Part shown: positions 35,775-48,615 of the stretch, piece after piece
Position numbering within the stretch: position 1 is the first letter of the stretch
Layout of the letters: every line of letters begins with the position of its first letter
DNA from: Kalaharituber pfeilii
Lineage: Eukaryota > Ascomycota > Pezizomycetes > Pezizales > Pezizaceae
Direction of reading: 5' to 3'
DNA length: 64,000 nucleotides
Assembly (NCBI GenBank): GCA_015179045.1
Contig: WHUZ01000018.1
Location: 124,001-188,000 of the forward strand
Position numbers and translations under genes: made by a program
The notes under the pieces: generated by a model
Told to the model about the DNA's origin: nothing
Database searches by the model: none
What the model saw: only the letters and a program-made list of their open reading frames with translations

Positions 35775-37688
35775 AGTAAAAGTGAACTAGGTGCAAAAAA
35801 GCAAATCCAAATATGGTCAATTGTGGAAAAATATTATCGGATGAAGGCACGCAGGCTTGGGATGAGGAGTGCGAATGAATGGTTTCCATTTATCTGCGTG
35901 CGGAGCACACTCTGAGATCCATGCCTCTAACTGCGGGGTATTTGGCAAAGATTAAACTGGAGTGTACGTAACAAAACTGTGGCTCTTCCTGATATAACCA
36001 TTTTTGTGTTGCGAGGACAGATTGCGCGGCTGGCAGATCGCAATATTGATGCATATGTGCAAGCACCACTTGAGCTGTTCACATTGGTTTCGTGACATCA
36101 CTTAGTAGGCGAGCGTCAGTTTGTGCTTGTCATCGTGCCCAGTGGACAGGTTTGTGTCGAGCTGAACCAATAGAAAAAAAATATAACCTGCGAACATTGA
36201 ACTTGGGATAACTAGGATTCGCTGCACAATATCCTGAGCCCGATCATTTTCATTCACATCCACCTTATTACTATCATTGCCGTTACTGTGTTTTTGCACA
36301 TTATCTTTTTTACAACCTTAATCGCAAATCTATTTCTGTATGCCGTTAGCAATTGTGATGGTAATTTTGACAGGTGAGGCTGAGAACTGAATTGCAACTG
36401 CATAACGAAGGCGTATCTGTGCACGCTTCGTAGGCCGAAGTTCATTGGCTTACAGAACGGGATTCTAAGAATAGAACAAGGGTGACACAATAAGCTGAGG
36501 GGCCTCTTCATACAGTACTGCTGCCCTATTGGATGGAAGACGAATCCACCTTGATCTTGAAGGCGTCACACTGGCAGCTGATAATCAAGTCTTGAAAGCA
36601 ACCCATCACACGTTTCAACTATCAGCATGGTTACACTGGCCCACATTTTGCGACATGCATGCAGATCAGGCGACACATAAGGCTGTGCGTTAGAGAATCA
36701 ATCGACAGCCAATGTTTATTGGTTTCAGAGTTGGCGGGAAGATGTAAAGGAATGTCTGACGTAGGGATATCTGATGCAGGGCCTTGTTCTTTACGCCGTG
36801 CTTAAACATGGAGGATATCTACCCCGGTATTGGTATCCAGAATCGGTGCATGCAGCAATTTTGCGTTCTAAGCCTTTATCTTAACGCGCATTCACACACG
36901 TGCTAGCCGAAATAGCAGCTTCATTCAAATCCGGAGATCCTAGCTCCAAGTACCTAACAAGGTGCTAGCTGAGTCGACATAATCCTTCAGACATTTATTT
37001 TACATTCGCCCGAGGGAAGAGTCATAAGTGAGAGAGTACGCGGAAAAGGCATTGCGTAATAGCCATTCCATGTAGGTTGTAGTCTCGTGCACTGTGCATT
37101 GATGAGCGAAGCTACGGCAAAGCGGAGATAGAAACAACATGATGTGAGCAACAAATGAAGAAGGGTAAGATATGAGCTTTTGAAAAGCACCTCTCTGCCC
37201 ATACCTAAAGCATCGAAGGCCGCCGAAAAACGGCCTTTGGAATTATCCATTGCCGTGGATAGGCCCAGCGTTCCACCTGCTCACTGAATATCCTCCTCTC
37301 CATCCATCGACAGTGTCTGCATGACAGCTTGACTAGGGATCGCTTTGAACGTGAACATTTGGTTTCGAGCCCGCTCATGAAGGCTCGTCAATTGGGTAGT
37401 GTCATGAGAAGGGTGTAGACGACGTTGGAATGAGAAACAGTCTTCATGAAGCGTTGTTGCATCGCCTGACCGGGCAATGAAGGCTTGGCAAGAAGGGAAG
37501 CTTACCAGAAACGGAGTCTTTGGAGGTAGGCTTGGATTACGGTCGGAGGGTTGACTAGGCTTGGATGGCCCCTCTTTCTTGTGCCGGGTGAGAGATTTCT
37601 CTTCTTTCTCTCCATGTCTTCTTGAATACAGAGGTATACACTCGTCCAACTCTCGCACCTCAACTCCTCAAGCACTATCTCTACATCA
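35775..37688. other. Upstream region of the membrane gene; no other gene seen
   Basis: About 35940-36290 is shared with the promoter of the decayed copy (32119-32460). The remainder holds only short open frames without recognisable features. Confidence 0.5.
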
Positions 37689-38003
37689 TAGTGAGCGGCA
37701 CGAGCTAGCTCGAGCCGAGCTGGAGGGTGAGCTCGAGCTGGCGTGGCATGAGCTCGAGCCTGGATTGATTATATACATAATATTGACAAACTAAACTAAA
37801 CTAAGCTAAATTTTTATCTTTCTCACTACTATCAGCTAAATTGTGCATGTCGAAGTTGTTGGTAGGTCAGAATGAGCTCCAAGTCTCTAATTATTACTAT
37901 ATTAGGTATTTACAGTTTATGAAACCTTGCACTGGCTAAGCATTTTAGCGAGCTGTCAAGAAAAACACTAGCATGATCTTGGCTCGGCTCGTGCCGCTCA
38001 CTA
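37689..38003. mobile_element. hAT-type MITE, 315 bp
   Basis: Inverted ends TAGTGAGCGGCACGAGC and GCTCGTGCCGCTCACTA, flanked by a perfect 8-bp duplication CTACATCA (37681-37688 and 38004-38011). An 8-bp target and a TAGNG terminus fit the hAT superfamily. Sub-terminal GAGCTCGAGC motifs repeat inside the left end. No open frame for a transposase. Confidence 0.9.
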
Positions 38004-38011
38004 CTACATCA

Positions 38012-39110
38012 CTTTATTGGAATGTCAAAAAAATGCCATCCCTAGTCTTGCTCTCGGTGTTGGCGGAGTTTCCGGCCTCCGCCGCATTCCCCAGCCTTGG
38101 GGTACTAGTCGCCGGGTCCAAGGCCTGGAGCCGGGGTGGTCCATAGGTTATGATAGTGATGGGTAATTTTGAATCCATCATCTTCATTAGTCCTAGGGGG
38201 ATTTGGAGCTGACATTGCGTATTTAGAATACAAAGGCCTTCTAGGGAAATCGTTCAAAATGCCCTACCACTTCTCTGGAGCTACTCCTTTCTCATATTCA
38301 GCAATTCCCTCTCTAATCTGATTTCGCACGCCAGTACCACATGTATACCCTTAACCTACACATGCACGTGTAGCCACACACTGGTGAGAGTTGTTCCCCT
38401 GGCCCTTAATTTCCGACGTGCTTTATTTGTACTCAACGAACTAGTATGGATATGCATGTGGATACGATGCCACCGGCGAGTCGCGTGCATTCTTGGTTCG
38501 TGACCGGGGAGTAGGCCACTGTCCAGGAGGATTCTGGCTTCAAGCCTCTTCTATGAATATGAAGTACTTCAAAAATTCAGGAAGTTCAGTGTGTACGAGA
38601 GTAATCCACTGGCTAGGGTCTCTTCTAGCTGGAGAGGAAACAAACTGGGCCGCGTGCTAACACTAGTTCGCGAAGAGAGTAGCTACTACACGTTGCAATG
38701 GAGCGGGACTGATATATACGACACAGATCGGAAGATCCGCCCCGCCATAGCGAGCAGCAGTAAGCGGGGTTACTTGATATTAAAAAAAAAAAAAAAAAAG
38801 ATCGGAAAGATCCGCCGTTTACAACACCAAATGCATCCTGTCCGGCCAAAAACCCAGAAGTTCACATAAAAATTACCGTCATAAATAATAAATAATAAGA
38901 TAATACAATATAAATCTCGGATACATTTTTTTGCCGGGGGAAGTACGACCAAGATACTAGCTGACTAGCTAAAGACGCATTAATCCATGATTACATGAGC
39001 GACATATTCACACCATGGGTAATTAAAATTCCATACATTAGCGGCCCATGGCTGATCAGTTCAATAGGCACAAATTAATTCGAAAACCCTACCTTTCTGT
39101 CCCAAGGCAC
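38012..39110. other. Gene-free region
   Basis: No gene recognised; contains the family B insertion at 38742-38798. Confidence 0.45.
38742..38798 (+). mobile_element. Hairpin-poly(A) insertion, family B, 17-bp target duplication
   Basis: CCGCCATAGCGAGCAGCAGT, AAGCGGGGTTACTTGATATT and an A-run. Target duplication AGATCGGAAGATCCGCC (38725-38741) with a near copy carrying one extra A (38799-38816). Confidence 0.92.
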
Positions 39111-40083
39111 CTAAGCTGTCCGCTCCTTCTCCATGACTGCCGGCACCCGCTTATCCTCTACCTTCTTGCCACTCCATGGGAAGTGCACGACAGGAATGAT
39201 AAAGAACGAATTGCTTCCGTCAGCGATACCCGCGAGCGCGTTCCACCACGCGATGAACGCTGTGATAAGGCCGAAGACACCTGCGGCGTGCTGGATCGAG
39301 AGGCGGATTGCTCCGTCGTCGAGGTGCAAGTGAGCGATGGCAAGGAGCAGGAAGGTTATGTCGAGGAAGAAGAACAGGGAGAAAAAGGCGAGGGTGGACT
39401 TGAAAGTGCAAAAAAGTAGGAGAGTAGTGAAGATCCACCAACTTTAACGGTGGTATATTAGTAAAATGAACACAGGATTAAAACATTATGGTGTGTGGAG
39501 ATGGACTGACGCGATGAGGTAGTATCCAAGGGCATACGTGAGGTCAAGAGGGTTTTCGTAAGCAGCCGTGATCCCAAATGACTTGGTTTCAATGATAGCC
39601 CAGCTAATCCAGAAGCCGCCGTATGACGAGAGAGCAGTTGCACCAAAGGTGTCTATACAGCACACACACAAAGTCAGAACTCCATTCACGACGTAGGACA
39701 TCCTCACTGCCTCACTGGGGCTGAAGCAACTTACTTCCAACCGCCATCTCCCACATCCCCGCCAATAATTGAATTAGTCCGCCGTATGCATAGGCTGCGC
39801 CTACGACGATATTCGGCGTGCTGACACCTCTTGTGTTTGCATTTATCAAGCTGAGGATAAAAGTGGTGAGTGCGAAGGCGCACAGACCGAGCGGCGCCGG
39901 GTTGGCGAACTTGCGCTGGGGCTGGTAGTAGTACGGCCCTGGTTGGAACTCTCCTCCGAACGGAGGGAGGGAGATGCTGTGGTGAGGATCATCGTGGGCA
40001 TTGGTAGTGGGCACTGCGACTGGAGCTCTATGGATTGAGCCCTTTTCCGTGTCCTGGGTGGAGGTACTGGTTGCGTTGGACAT
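39111..40083 (-). CDS. GPR1/FUN34/YaaH (Ato) family acetate/ammonium transporter
   Basis: Plasma-membrane protein of 273 aa. Exons 40083-39735, 39652-39511, 39441-39111; introns of 82 and 69 nt keep frame. The family signature NPAPLGL appears at the start of the first membrane helix, and the second conserved region [18 protein letters not shown] is rebuilt across intron 1. Six hydrophobic helices follow in order, the last ending near [11 protein letters not shown]. The first about 65 residues are cytosolic and hydrophilic. Family members carry acetate or act in ammonia export. It has no obvious link to the polyketide cluster 13 kb away. Start is the only ATG in the long open first exon. Confidence 0.94.
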
Positions 40084-43000
40084 TGTTTACTGTGGTATCA
40101 GGTAATGGTGATCCTGTCGTGAATTAGGTTCGCATTCGAGGTCCGATTGGCAAGCGATCAATCCCCAGTGAGCTAATCCTATCACTCAATCGAATTGACA
40201 GACGCTCCAAGTTCAATAATATGTAACTAGTCCGAGTCGTTCCCACTTGACACTTTCACACTTCGTGCGCGACCTAGTGGAAATGCAAACCTTCTTATAT
40301 ACCTCGCAACCGGAACTCAATTCCAAGGGAAGAAATAAACAGAAAAGAGACCGGGGTGAAAATCAAGCTCTGGAAGCGAGATCGTTACAGAGTCTGTGTG
40401 GAGAAAAGAAAGGGCAAAATGGAAAAACTTGCGGGGAAGGTAGAGTGACAGTCTAGATATACAAACAGCAATATGACCCCCCAACAAACTGTCAACATGG
40501 TACGGTACTCGTCTTACACTGCCTCCTTTACGCGGCAGGCGGTGATCTAAGTCCGTTGCGCAGCTTTAGGCTAGGCATGAGACATGGGGTCCTCGAAAAT
40601 GGTGGTTCGGCAAAGCAAAGTACATATATCAGGGAAAATGGAAAGAAAAAGCAAAACTTGCAGCGACCTCCGGGCGCTAATTGTGTTTAGGACTCCACGC
40701 AATAACTATCGATGTAGGCCATGCCTACCTTCTCTAAGTGGTGGTAAGTGGGGGACGCTGTGACATTTAAGTTTTCAGGTATAACTCTAATCCAAAATAT
40801 CATTATTTTTATTGTGGAAAGCAGTCAATTGGCTGAGCTCGATCCTGAAGGCCCTAGGTCTTCTGCTAGAATTTTCAACTCCTTTGCGGCGATTTTACTC
40901 ATTGGGTAGGACCCTCCCTACCTAAGCCAGGCGATCCTGCAATTAACTAACCTGGACAGGCCTTGACTAGCCTCCTACTTTACCTCCTCCCGGCGTCTGA
41001 CCAGTACGGCATCGGTGCTTGCCACGTTCCGTGAGCATGATAATTGTCATCCGAGCTACCGAAAAAATCGATAAGACCCTCACCCCGAAGAAACGAAACA
41101 AATCAAATGCCCTACCATTTCAGAGTATCTTGAATGGTGTGAGTGTGGAATGGCGCGAGAGCCCAGGGCTCGGATGAGTGGAAGCTTGAATTTTGGAGGC
41201 TATTACATTTGATGGTCATTGGATAGTTCGAAACTTTGGATTGCTTATTTCAAATCCAGTGCAGCAGCTAGTGTGGGATTAGGCATATGGGGTGGGATGG
41301 GGTGGGATAATCTTTAGGAAGCCAGGGAAAGCTATAGCTAAGCGGTATGTACCTCCTAGCTCTAAAGGGTACTCTCTGCATAGGCACTTAGGCTCCGGCA
41401 TTGTCCGGAGAAGCATACTCATAGAGTATGGAGATAGGACCCCCTGGACAAGCAAGACTACATAGTCCTGACAAAATTCATGGGTTGAACCACTGCGTCA
41501 GTCAGCGCATCAATGAGCGATCGCACTGAGCTACAGAGGTTAACTAGAACAGTATCACCAGACGATTCATTAGTAGTGATAAACCAGTACCCCCCTAAAT
41601 AATACCTCTCAAGCAAGTGCTAACAGCCAAATGCTGATCCTAGAGAGATAAGCGACATGTGTCAACTGAAGTGAATTGTCAAGCCGGTCGAGAGTAGGAC
41701 CGGTAGTTGAAGTAAGGGTTCACTGTACCTCCAAGGTGCCTTTTGCAGAGAAAACATGGAATCAATAGCTACGGATAATACCTCCCAGAGGGCAATTCTC
41801 ACGAAAGCATGAAGTAGCCTCGTTCGCCCCTAAAAAAAGCTTGGATTTCACTGCTTCCAAGCCTGCCATTAATACATGAACCATCTTTCCGAGTTCTCGA
41901 TTCCAACTTACTTCAAATTTCCATATCTTTATCTTTCTGTATGTATGCTAGTCGGGGCGTTCTGTTTATCCTTCGCAAAATCCCCCCCTTCCCACTTCCT
42001 TCTAGATTCCTATTTGCGTTCCCCCCGAACTTCCCTAATTCTCACCTTGGCTGGTCTCAAAAATTGGACGAAATCCTTGACGCTATTTCCGATCCGCTAC
42101 GCAGGTCAGCATATTCTACCTGCGAACTTTTTAGCCGATACAAGGTGGGGAGGTTTTTCACACTTGCTGTTCTGGGAGGATTGGTCAGTACGTTCGTACG
42201 TAATTGTACTCTACATCCATGGAGACTTATGTCGATGTGTTAAGTGCTGTGTTTGAGGTTGCGTCATGACCACCGTGCTTTTTCAATTTCACTCTTCCAC
42301 CAACTAATGTAGATACGTACATTGGTAAACAAAGAACCTTCCGCCGACAAAGGTGGAACAAACCTGCTCATACAATGACACATTTTAAAGCTGCAACATA
42401 TTTTCCAAAACAAAACGCAGTTTTCCCAAATTTTCCGCTGCTCCGATCATGACATGAGGTGATAAAGACCCCTGCAACACCCCATGAGACTTCATGCACG
42501 TAAATGACGCCTTCCGTACTAAATTTCCTTAATAGCGGCTTTCCGGCAACCCGCATCGGGCGTCGGCACGTTCGGCACAATCCTTGTTGCATGCATTTAA
42601 TGATTACCCCATACATTTATCCATCAACAAATAGAAACAATAAATACCTACTCGAGATATGATGGAGTATGGTATACACACTCACAATGGAATGGGGGTT
42701 ATTGTTAAATTCAAAATACAAATTTCAGATATAGATACAATTATACAAATATACGGAAAAGGGGAAATTATATCCGTTTAGTTTTTGACATGGAGCATTT
42801 CTATTTGCGAAGAGGAATGGCTGAATTAGAGAGGAAGGGGAGGAGAAGGAACGGCGGGATTTGACTGTTCAAGTTAGGCATACCTTTGCGTACGTACATG
42901 ACTCGGTAAGTGGGCTCGGTATATTGTGGGCGCGAAAGGACAAGGGGAGCGAGTGCACGGGTGGGGAGCGAGTGCACGGGTGAGGAGCGAGGAGAGAGAA

Positions 43001-43764
43001 GAATGGAATCTTTGTTTAATAAGCTCGAGGAGAAGAAAGGAGTTAGAGAAAGGAAGGGATTCCATTCTATTATTGAAAATTCCCAAGTGCGGTATAAAAT
43101 TCTCACACCGTAGAGAGACGTTCGACCTTGAATTCAACCGACGTTTTGAGCATACCTTGCATTGTCTATTTACTCGTTCGAGTTCAACTTTGTGTGTTTG
43201 TCATTCCTACTACTACCCACTTCCACCCCCCACAACCCCCAATACCCTTCGATCACATGGTTCGTACTATACTTATTAGAGATGTTATAAACTGTACTTT
43301 TACTGTTGACATAACACAGCTTGCCATTCAAATAACCTCTGCCACTCAGTCATTCATTCGTAACATTTTCACCTAGGCGTTCAATTTTTGCCCATCTGCA
43401 GTCTTCTTCCCATGAGGTGGCAGTAATCAAAGTCAAATATTATTAACGACTATTATAAATTTGATTCCTCACGTACTGTCACTGCTTAATTCCCCACACC
43501 TCGCCGTCTCTTCCTCTTTCTCGCGAACGCCAGGTTCCATATTTCCTGCCAACTTCTACGCATGCAGGGTACATTGGTGCTGTGCGCTCTGGACATTTAC
43601 AGTATCCGTATCCGGTCATGAGGTGGAACGAAGACGAGCGGAGCGGTGGCAAAAAAAGGGGGGGTGCCTATATGGGTAGTAAGCTACTTGAGTAGGTACT
43701 TAGATGCTAGTCTGGTTGCTACATATTGTTGGTCTATAGAACGCTGATGTGCCCTCGAATCAAT
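40084..43764. other. Long gene-poor region
   Basis: About 3.7 kb with no gene I can support. Open frames near 41876-42256 show no family features. A short duplicated GAGCGAGTGCACGGGTG pair lies near 42948-42985. Confidence 0.5.
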
Positions 43765-43830
43765 TCTCTTTTTTTTTTTTTTTTTTTGGTTCACATGACC
43801 CCGCATTCAAGAATTAAGCTATGGCAGTGA
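43765..43830 (-). mobile_element. Hairpin-poly(A) insertion, family B, minus orientation
   Basis: On the minus strand: CACTGCCATAGCTTAATTCT, GAATGCGGGGTCATGTGAAC and poly(A). Flanked by GAATCAAT (43757-43764 and 43831-43838). Confidence 0.8.
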
Positions 43831-45107
43831 GAATCAATGCTTGCAATTGTCGCTCCTTGACGAAAAAAATAAATATGATCATGATTGCAACATGGGATTG
43901 TATATGTTCTAGTCAAAATGGAGGTTAATTAATTATTCCTCCTCCTTCTCAACTCTTTGTTGGACTTCCGCTGTTGACTCTACGTCCACTTTCCCGTCGC
44001 TACCACACCACCAACGTCAGCCAAGTTCTCTTTCCCGTACTTGGCAACGGCGGGCCGCTGTTGCCGGTCCTCGGCAGCGGTAACCACAACAGGATATGGC
44101 AAAATTACCCCTGCGAAATTGTTGAAAGAAGCTGGGATTGTGGGGGGCGAATGACGTGACGGCAACACTTTGTTTTAAAAAAACAATTTCACATGAAATG
44201 CATTTGCAAACAAAGTTTTCAAAAAGGGTATTATAATATTGGTGCTTGATGGCAATATTAGGAAGAATACGGATCAGCTACTTACAGTTACTAAGGATGT
44301 AATTTAGTCCTCTCTAGGAAGGGAGAAGAAGTCACTTTCGACGCACAGTGTCCGCAAAACTCTAGATCCATTCCCAGAAACTTATACCCTTTTTTTTTTT
44401 TTGGCACTCTTGATTGCGAAGGGCGAGATTAACTCCGACACCATGCGCAGCCTGCAGGATGCTGTGGAGGAAAGGGGCATAAAAATCGACGTTTCCATTG
44501 AGTGTAATTATCGGTCTGTTGTCAGAGGACGCTTGCACAACTACTTCCTACCCAGGAATAATTCGCCGATCATCGTTTGACCAATGTTTACTACAGGCAA
44601 TCAGCCGAGGACTATCACAATCTATGCCCTTTTTTTCCTCCACAGTTAGTAACTCCCAGAAGCTATAATAACCTATCCTAAACTTGAGCTGGGGGATGAT
44701 GTACCATGGATGTACTTGTAAATGGGTGCTTATCTATGATAAGCTCCACAAAACATTAAAGTTTTGTTTGCCATGCAAATCCAGTCATTTGGTCATGAAG
44801 GGGCTTTTGTTACCTCCCCCTTTGTTTTGTGTTCTCGTGCCTCAATTTTCTATACGAAGCCCATACCGGATAAGGAACTAGCAACTGTGGTGAAGGCTCA
44901 GTCTTGGCACAGTAACATTCCCCATTCCGATAGTCCGAGTGCCGACTATCCGCGGCCGGCAGATGCCGACTTAGAGATTCACAACACCGCCACCGTGAAA
45001 CCAACAAACACCGTGCCCCACCCACACACGTTGCTCAAAAATTCCTATGCATAACCTCGCTACGGAACAAGCGAGAATGGAACTTAAACCCTTCCACGGA
45101 AGTCTTT
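43831..45107. other. Gene-free region
   Basis: No gene recognised. A T-run at about 44390-44402 precedes a sequence without a family A or B hairpin. Confidence 0.4.
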
Positions 45108-45155
45108 TTTTTTTTTATCACGTAACCCCGCATGGAGGCTCTCAGCCTATGGAAG
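45108..45155 (-). mobile_element. Hairpin-poly(A) insertion, family B, minus orientation
   Basis: On the minus strand: CCTTCCATAGGCTGAGAGCC, TCCATGCGGGGTTACGTGAT and poly(A). The inner stem AGGCT/AGCCT differs from the GCCATGGC version but pairs as well. Confidence 0.75.
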
Positions 45156-45383
45156 GACCCCTTTATTACCCGGAGGCAGGTCTGTGTCACAACACCGGAT
45201 TGTGAGCCGAATCACTCATACTACATATCTATCTGCACACTTACCTTCACCGTGGCTGCAGATAAAAAATACATGCAGACAGACAGTGGACCAAGCACAG
45301 CAATACACACAGTGGGTACTTAATCAGTCTCCATTGCATCGTCCCCAGCCCTACCCACCTGCTTTCGTTTGTCTTTCCTTCCC

Positions 45384-45830
45384 CTATCCCCACTCATACA
45401 CATCCCATCTGTACTTCATACCTCCATTGCGTAGAGTCTCTGGTATTTGACTAGATCGACCTGCCCCCTCCAGGTATACAACAACTGAACTAGTCGCCTT
45501 TCCTTCCCTCCTCTCTTGCTTCAACAGCCATCGAGCCCCAGCGATCTTTGTGCCCAGTTCATTATCCACCTCCAACCACTTCCGAACATTCTCCAGTCTC
45601 TTGGTCACTGCTATCCCATGAACTACTATTGCTGAAGTGGCAGGTCGTAGTTCCGGCTTTTATTGTAAAAGGGGCTTGCTCTTTATAGTAGAAGTGGCCC
45701 CGGAGGTGGTAGTCTTTCCTTTGGCACGGGCAGGTGGGTCTCTCTTCTTAACGCTGGGTGGGGTAGAAGGGTAGCTGCTAAGCGCTGACTCAAATGATAC
45801 TATGGGCTGCATTGCGGCAGGTGTAACATC
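45384..45830 (-). pseudogene. LINE ORF1-like relic
   Basis: The minus-strand frame 45608-45384 reads ENVRKWLEVDNELG, then GARWLLKQERREGKATSS and VVVYLEG, which resembles the RNA-binding region of fungal LINE ORF1 (gag-like) proteins. The frame continues upstream as a Pro/Ser/Thr/Lys-rich stretch interrupted by a stop. Family assignment is from pattern recognition only. Confidence 0.45.
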
Positions 45831-45880
45831 TCGAGAGGTGAATGCTAGTGTGCTATTGTGAGGATATTGAATTTGATAAC

Positions 45881-45884
<4 letters not shown>

Positions 45885-45917
<33 letters not shown>

Positions 45918-45957
45918 TCACGTTACCCCACTTGCAGCTGTTCGCCATGGCAGGGCG
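45885..45957 (-). mobile_element. Hairpin-poly(A) insertion, family B, minus orientation
   Basis: A long T-run, then the complement of CCCTGCCATGGCGAACAGCT and GCAAGTGGGGTAACGTGAC. It has almost the same core as the copy at 32807-32872. No clear target duplication. Confidence 0.8.
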
Positions 45958-47119
45958 TAACTCGCTTCCTGATCCTATGCATGTATCATCAAATGGCCTT
46001 ACCGATAAGTACCGCTCCGGGCCGCGTGTAACCTTATTCTTTCCATCGGTACTGGCGTTACCACCGCAACGGGTCAATGTTTCCTTTCCATCCGGGGTTG
46101 TGGAACTTGTTTTCTTCTGGGTATATCCCCGCGGGATCATGTACAGGGCTCGGAATACACGGATTCCCTTGAATCATTGCATGTTGCAGGCTTTTGCAGG
46201 TCATGGTTTGACTAGAAATGTCAGATACCGACCAATGAAGAGGATTCATTTTCAAATACAATGTGCAATAATTCGAACGGTTTCCGAGTAGAATGATGCC
46301 ATGCTTAGCTTGCTTAGTTAGCTTATGTATTAGATATATTAGACCTGCGAAGGACGTACCTGTACACTATATCGAGGACTCTATTACCGGCCCAGCGTCC
46401 CCGCGTTTCCTGATCGCCAAATAGCAGCGTTGCAGTTACGTATATCCTATTGACCCGGAAGATTGGGTTTGCTGTACATTCAAGTTGTAAGTCGACGGAT
46501 TGGTCCAAGATTGCATAGGAAGATGTTCTGGATTATTTGTAGTCAGAATTCCTGCTTTCTTGGTAACCTACCCATTGGCCCCCACCCACCCTAGCACACA
46601 GACACTACTACCCCACATATCTCACCAGCCCTAATACCCCACTCTCGTGCCATTGAACTACCTTGAGCAAGTGGAGAAAGTAGCAATATGAAGGTATTAG
46701 GAGTATAGGGGGAATAAAGTTAATTTTCAACTCTGTAAAAATATGTGACCCGCTTCACCATAAAATACAGTATATCCTAGCAATAGCGGCAAGGCTACAT
46801 GCAAACTCAAGGCTTATCAGCTAATCATATTATGTTGCCGAAAAAGCTACAGAAAACTACGATTTTCCGGCATATAGACCCCTCATCTGGAAGATAGGTT
46901 GAGACCACAGGCATGACTGAGTCTATTTCGACACCCAATAGCCCATACCCTTCAGCAGTGACAATGGGAAGAGGGGGTTGACAGTGCAAGGGGCAGTACA
47001 CGTTGATGATGAAACTGCGGCTGCACGGAATTACTTGGAGGGTTCCATAAGCATCTCATAGGTTGGTAGCAGGGGGTGAAGGCGAGGTTTGAAGCAAAAG
47101 GCTTAAGAGCACTGAGCAA
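45958..47119. other. Gene-free region
   Basis: No supported gene. Confidence 0.4.
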
Positions 47120-47185
47120 TTATTATTATTATTATTATTATTTTATATCAGTACTCGCATGCCGCCCTAAGGGCTATGGCGAGGT
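47120..47185 (-). mobile_element. Hairpin insertion, family A, with (AAT)n tail
   Basis: On the minus strand: CTCGCCATAGCCCTTAGGGC, GGCATGCGAGTACTGATATA, then an (AAT)n-type tail. Flanked by GAGCACTGAGCAA (47107-47119) and GAGCACTGAACAA (47186-47198), a 13-bp duplication with one mismatch. Confidence 0.88.
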
Positions 47186-47198
47186 GAGCACTGAACAA

Positions 47199-48107
47199 GC
47201 TGGCTGCACAGATGCACAGATAGATAAGGTGGCATACCCTCCAGAGGATGTGGAGTGCTTTGAACACTTTGAGCCAGCACCTTGCAAGGTAGGAGAAGTG
47301 AGGGTGACGATGGCGGAGATCATTCATGGCAGCACAGCATCAAAAAGTACAGGAGCTTAGTCTTTCCATAGTTCACAGGAAGAGGAGAGGATCACTGCAT
47401 CTTTAGAAGAATGTAGAACCTTGGAAGAGACCAGTAGAGCACATAGAGATTTCGCACCAGGACCTGCCTCTGGACGCTCAGGACACCCTCAAATGTGGAG
47501 ATCTCCTAGCCATTCGGTGGTGCCATAGCTGCAAGAGGGATTTCTAGGGCGGCACGCGAATAATGATATCAAAAAAAAACAAAAAAAAACAAGAGCGATT
47601 GCAGCAATTTGTGATTCCTTGGTAGGAGCCAGAAGGTATAACAGCTTCAGAGTAGCCAGGGATGTGGCTATCTTGTTAGGAGAGGATAGGGGAGCAGCGA
47701 ATGCCAGGGTGCAAGAGATCTGGAGTTTGATAAAGCAGAGGTATGCCGAGTGGTATGCAGAAATGGTAGAGACTGAGATGCAGACCTACAGCGAGAGCAG
47801 CTTTTACCCGCGATATGGCAGTATAGTCATGATGCGCGTCATGAATATAAGAGTCAGCAGGAGGTCTGCGGGGAGGTTGGTGGCGGCATTGATGAGGATA
47901 TTGATTTTCCTACCCGAGTCGGGAAATACTTGCTTCGCAGCGGTTGACTCGAATTTGGGTGCTTGGGTTGCCTGTCTGATTTGCTGCCTATTTTCGTTGC
48001 TCATTTTCATTGCTTATTTCACTGTCTATTTTGCCTGGTTTGTGCAAATCGGTTTCTCGGCTGATTCGACATATAATTATGTGTCCGTAGGTACGACATG
48101 CGTTTAG
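47199..48107 (+). other. Unrecognised open frames, possibly a decayed gene
   Basis: Plus-strand frames on both sides of a hairpin insertion (47543-47589) look coding-like: one ends near 47360, and another (47619-48107) reads FRVARDVAILLGEDRG, WSLIKQRYAEWYAEMVE and then a hydrophobic stretch (ACLICCLFSLLIFIAYF). No family recognised. They may be parts of one gene broken by the insertion. Confidence 0.3.
47543..47589 (+). mobile_element. Hairpin-poly(A) insertion, family A, truncated inside the hairpin
   Basis: TCTAGGGCGGCACGCGAATA, ATGATATC and an A-rich tail. Flanked by CAAGAGGGATT (47532-47542) and CAAGAGCGATT (47590-47600). Confidence 0.85.
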
Positions 48108-48489
48108 CATGAAGGACCAATATATCAAGCACATATGGTTGAAACCTCCCTCAGTTTTCATATTAGTCGATACAGACGCTAAGATGCCCCACTTTGAAGT
48201 TGGAAAAGAGAGAAATCTCATGCCAGGTCTCACTGGAAATGACATGATTTGACATATATGTATCTTTCCTATACAGCCAAGTCTATCATATTGGATAACG
48301 TCAGGGCCGGAGGGTTCTATCCAATAAGACCGGTTACCTGCTGAGACAGGTTTGAGTGAAAAGATCAATTTTCGTGATATATGTATGCAGTCAAGCTATA
48401 GCAGATAAGTACATGAATAATAAACTATAGAGGTGCAAAATAAGGGGTAATAGATGCAGGATCCAATATGATAGGTTTCATCAGGTTGT

Positions 48490-48610
48490 AGAGCAGACGA
48501 AATAGTACATATCTATAGTACTTACACTTCAACCAGAGCTGGTTGGGTGATAAGGTAGAATCAGCCCTTGATTTCGGCTGACAGGGGTCCCTTATTGGTG
48601 CACATCACCA
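48490..48610. mobile_element. Relic right end of a mariner-like element
   Basis: GTAGAGCAGACGAAATAGTA and the later GGTTGGGTGAT match the right end of the element at 57911-58857 (GTAGAGCAAGCGAAATAGTA), ending in GGGGTCCCTTATTGGTGCAC and ATCACCA next to TA. No matching left end was found. Confidence 0.7.
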
Positions 48611-48615
48611 TAGCT

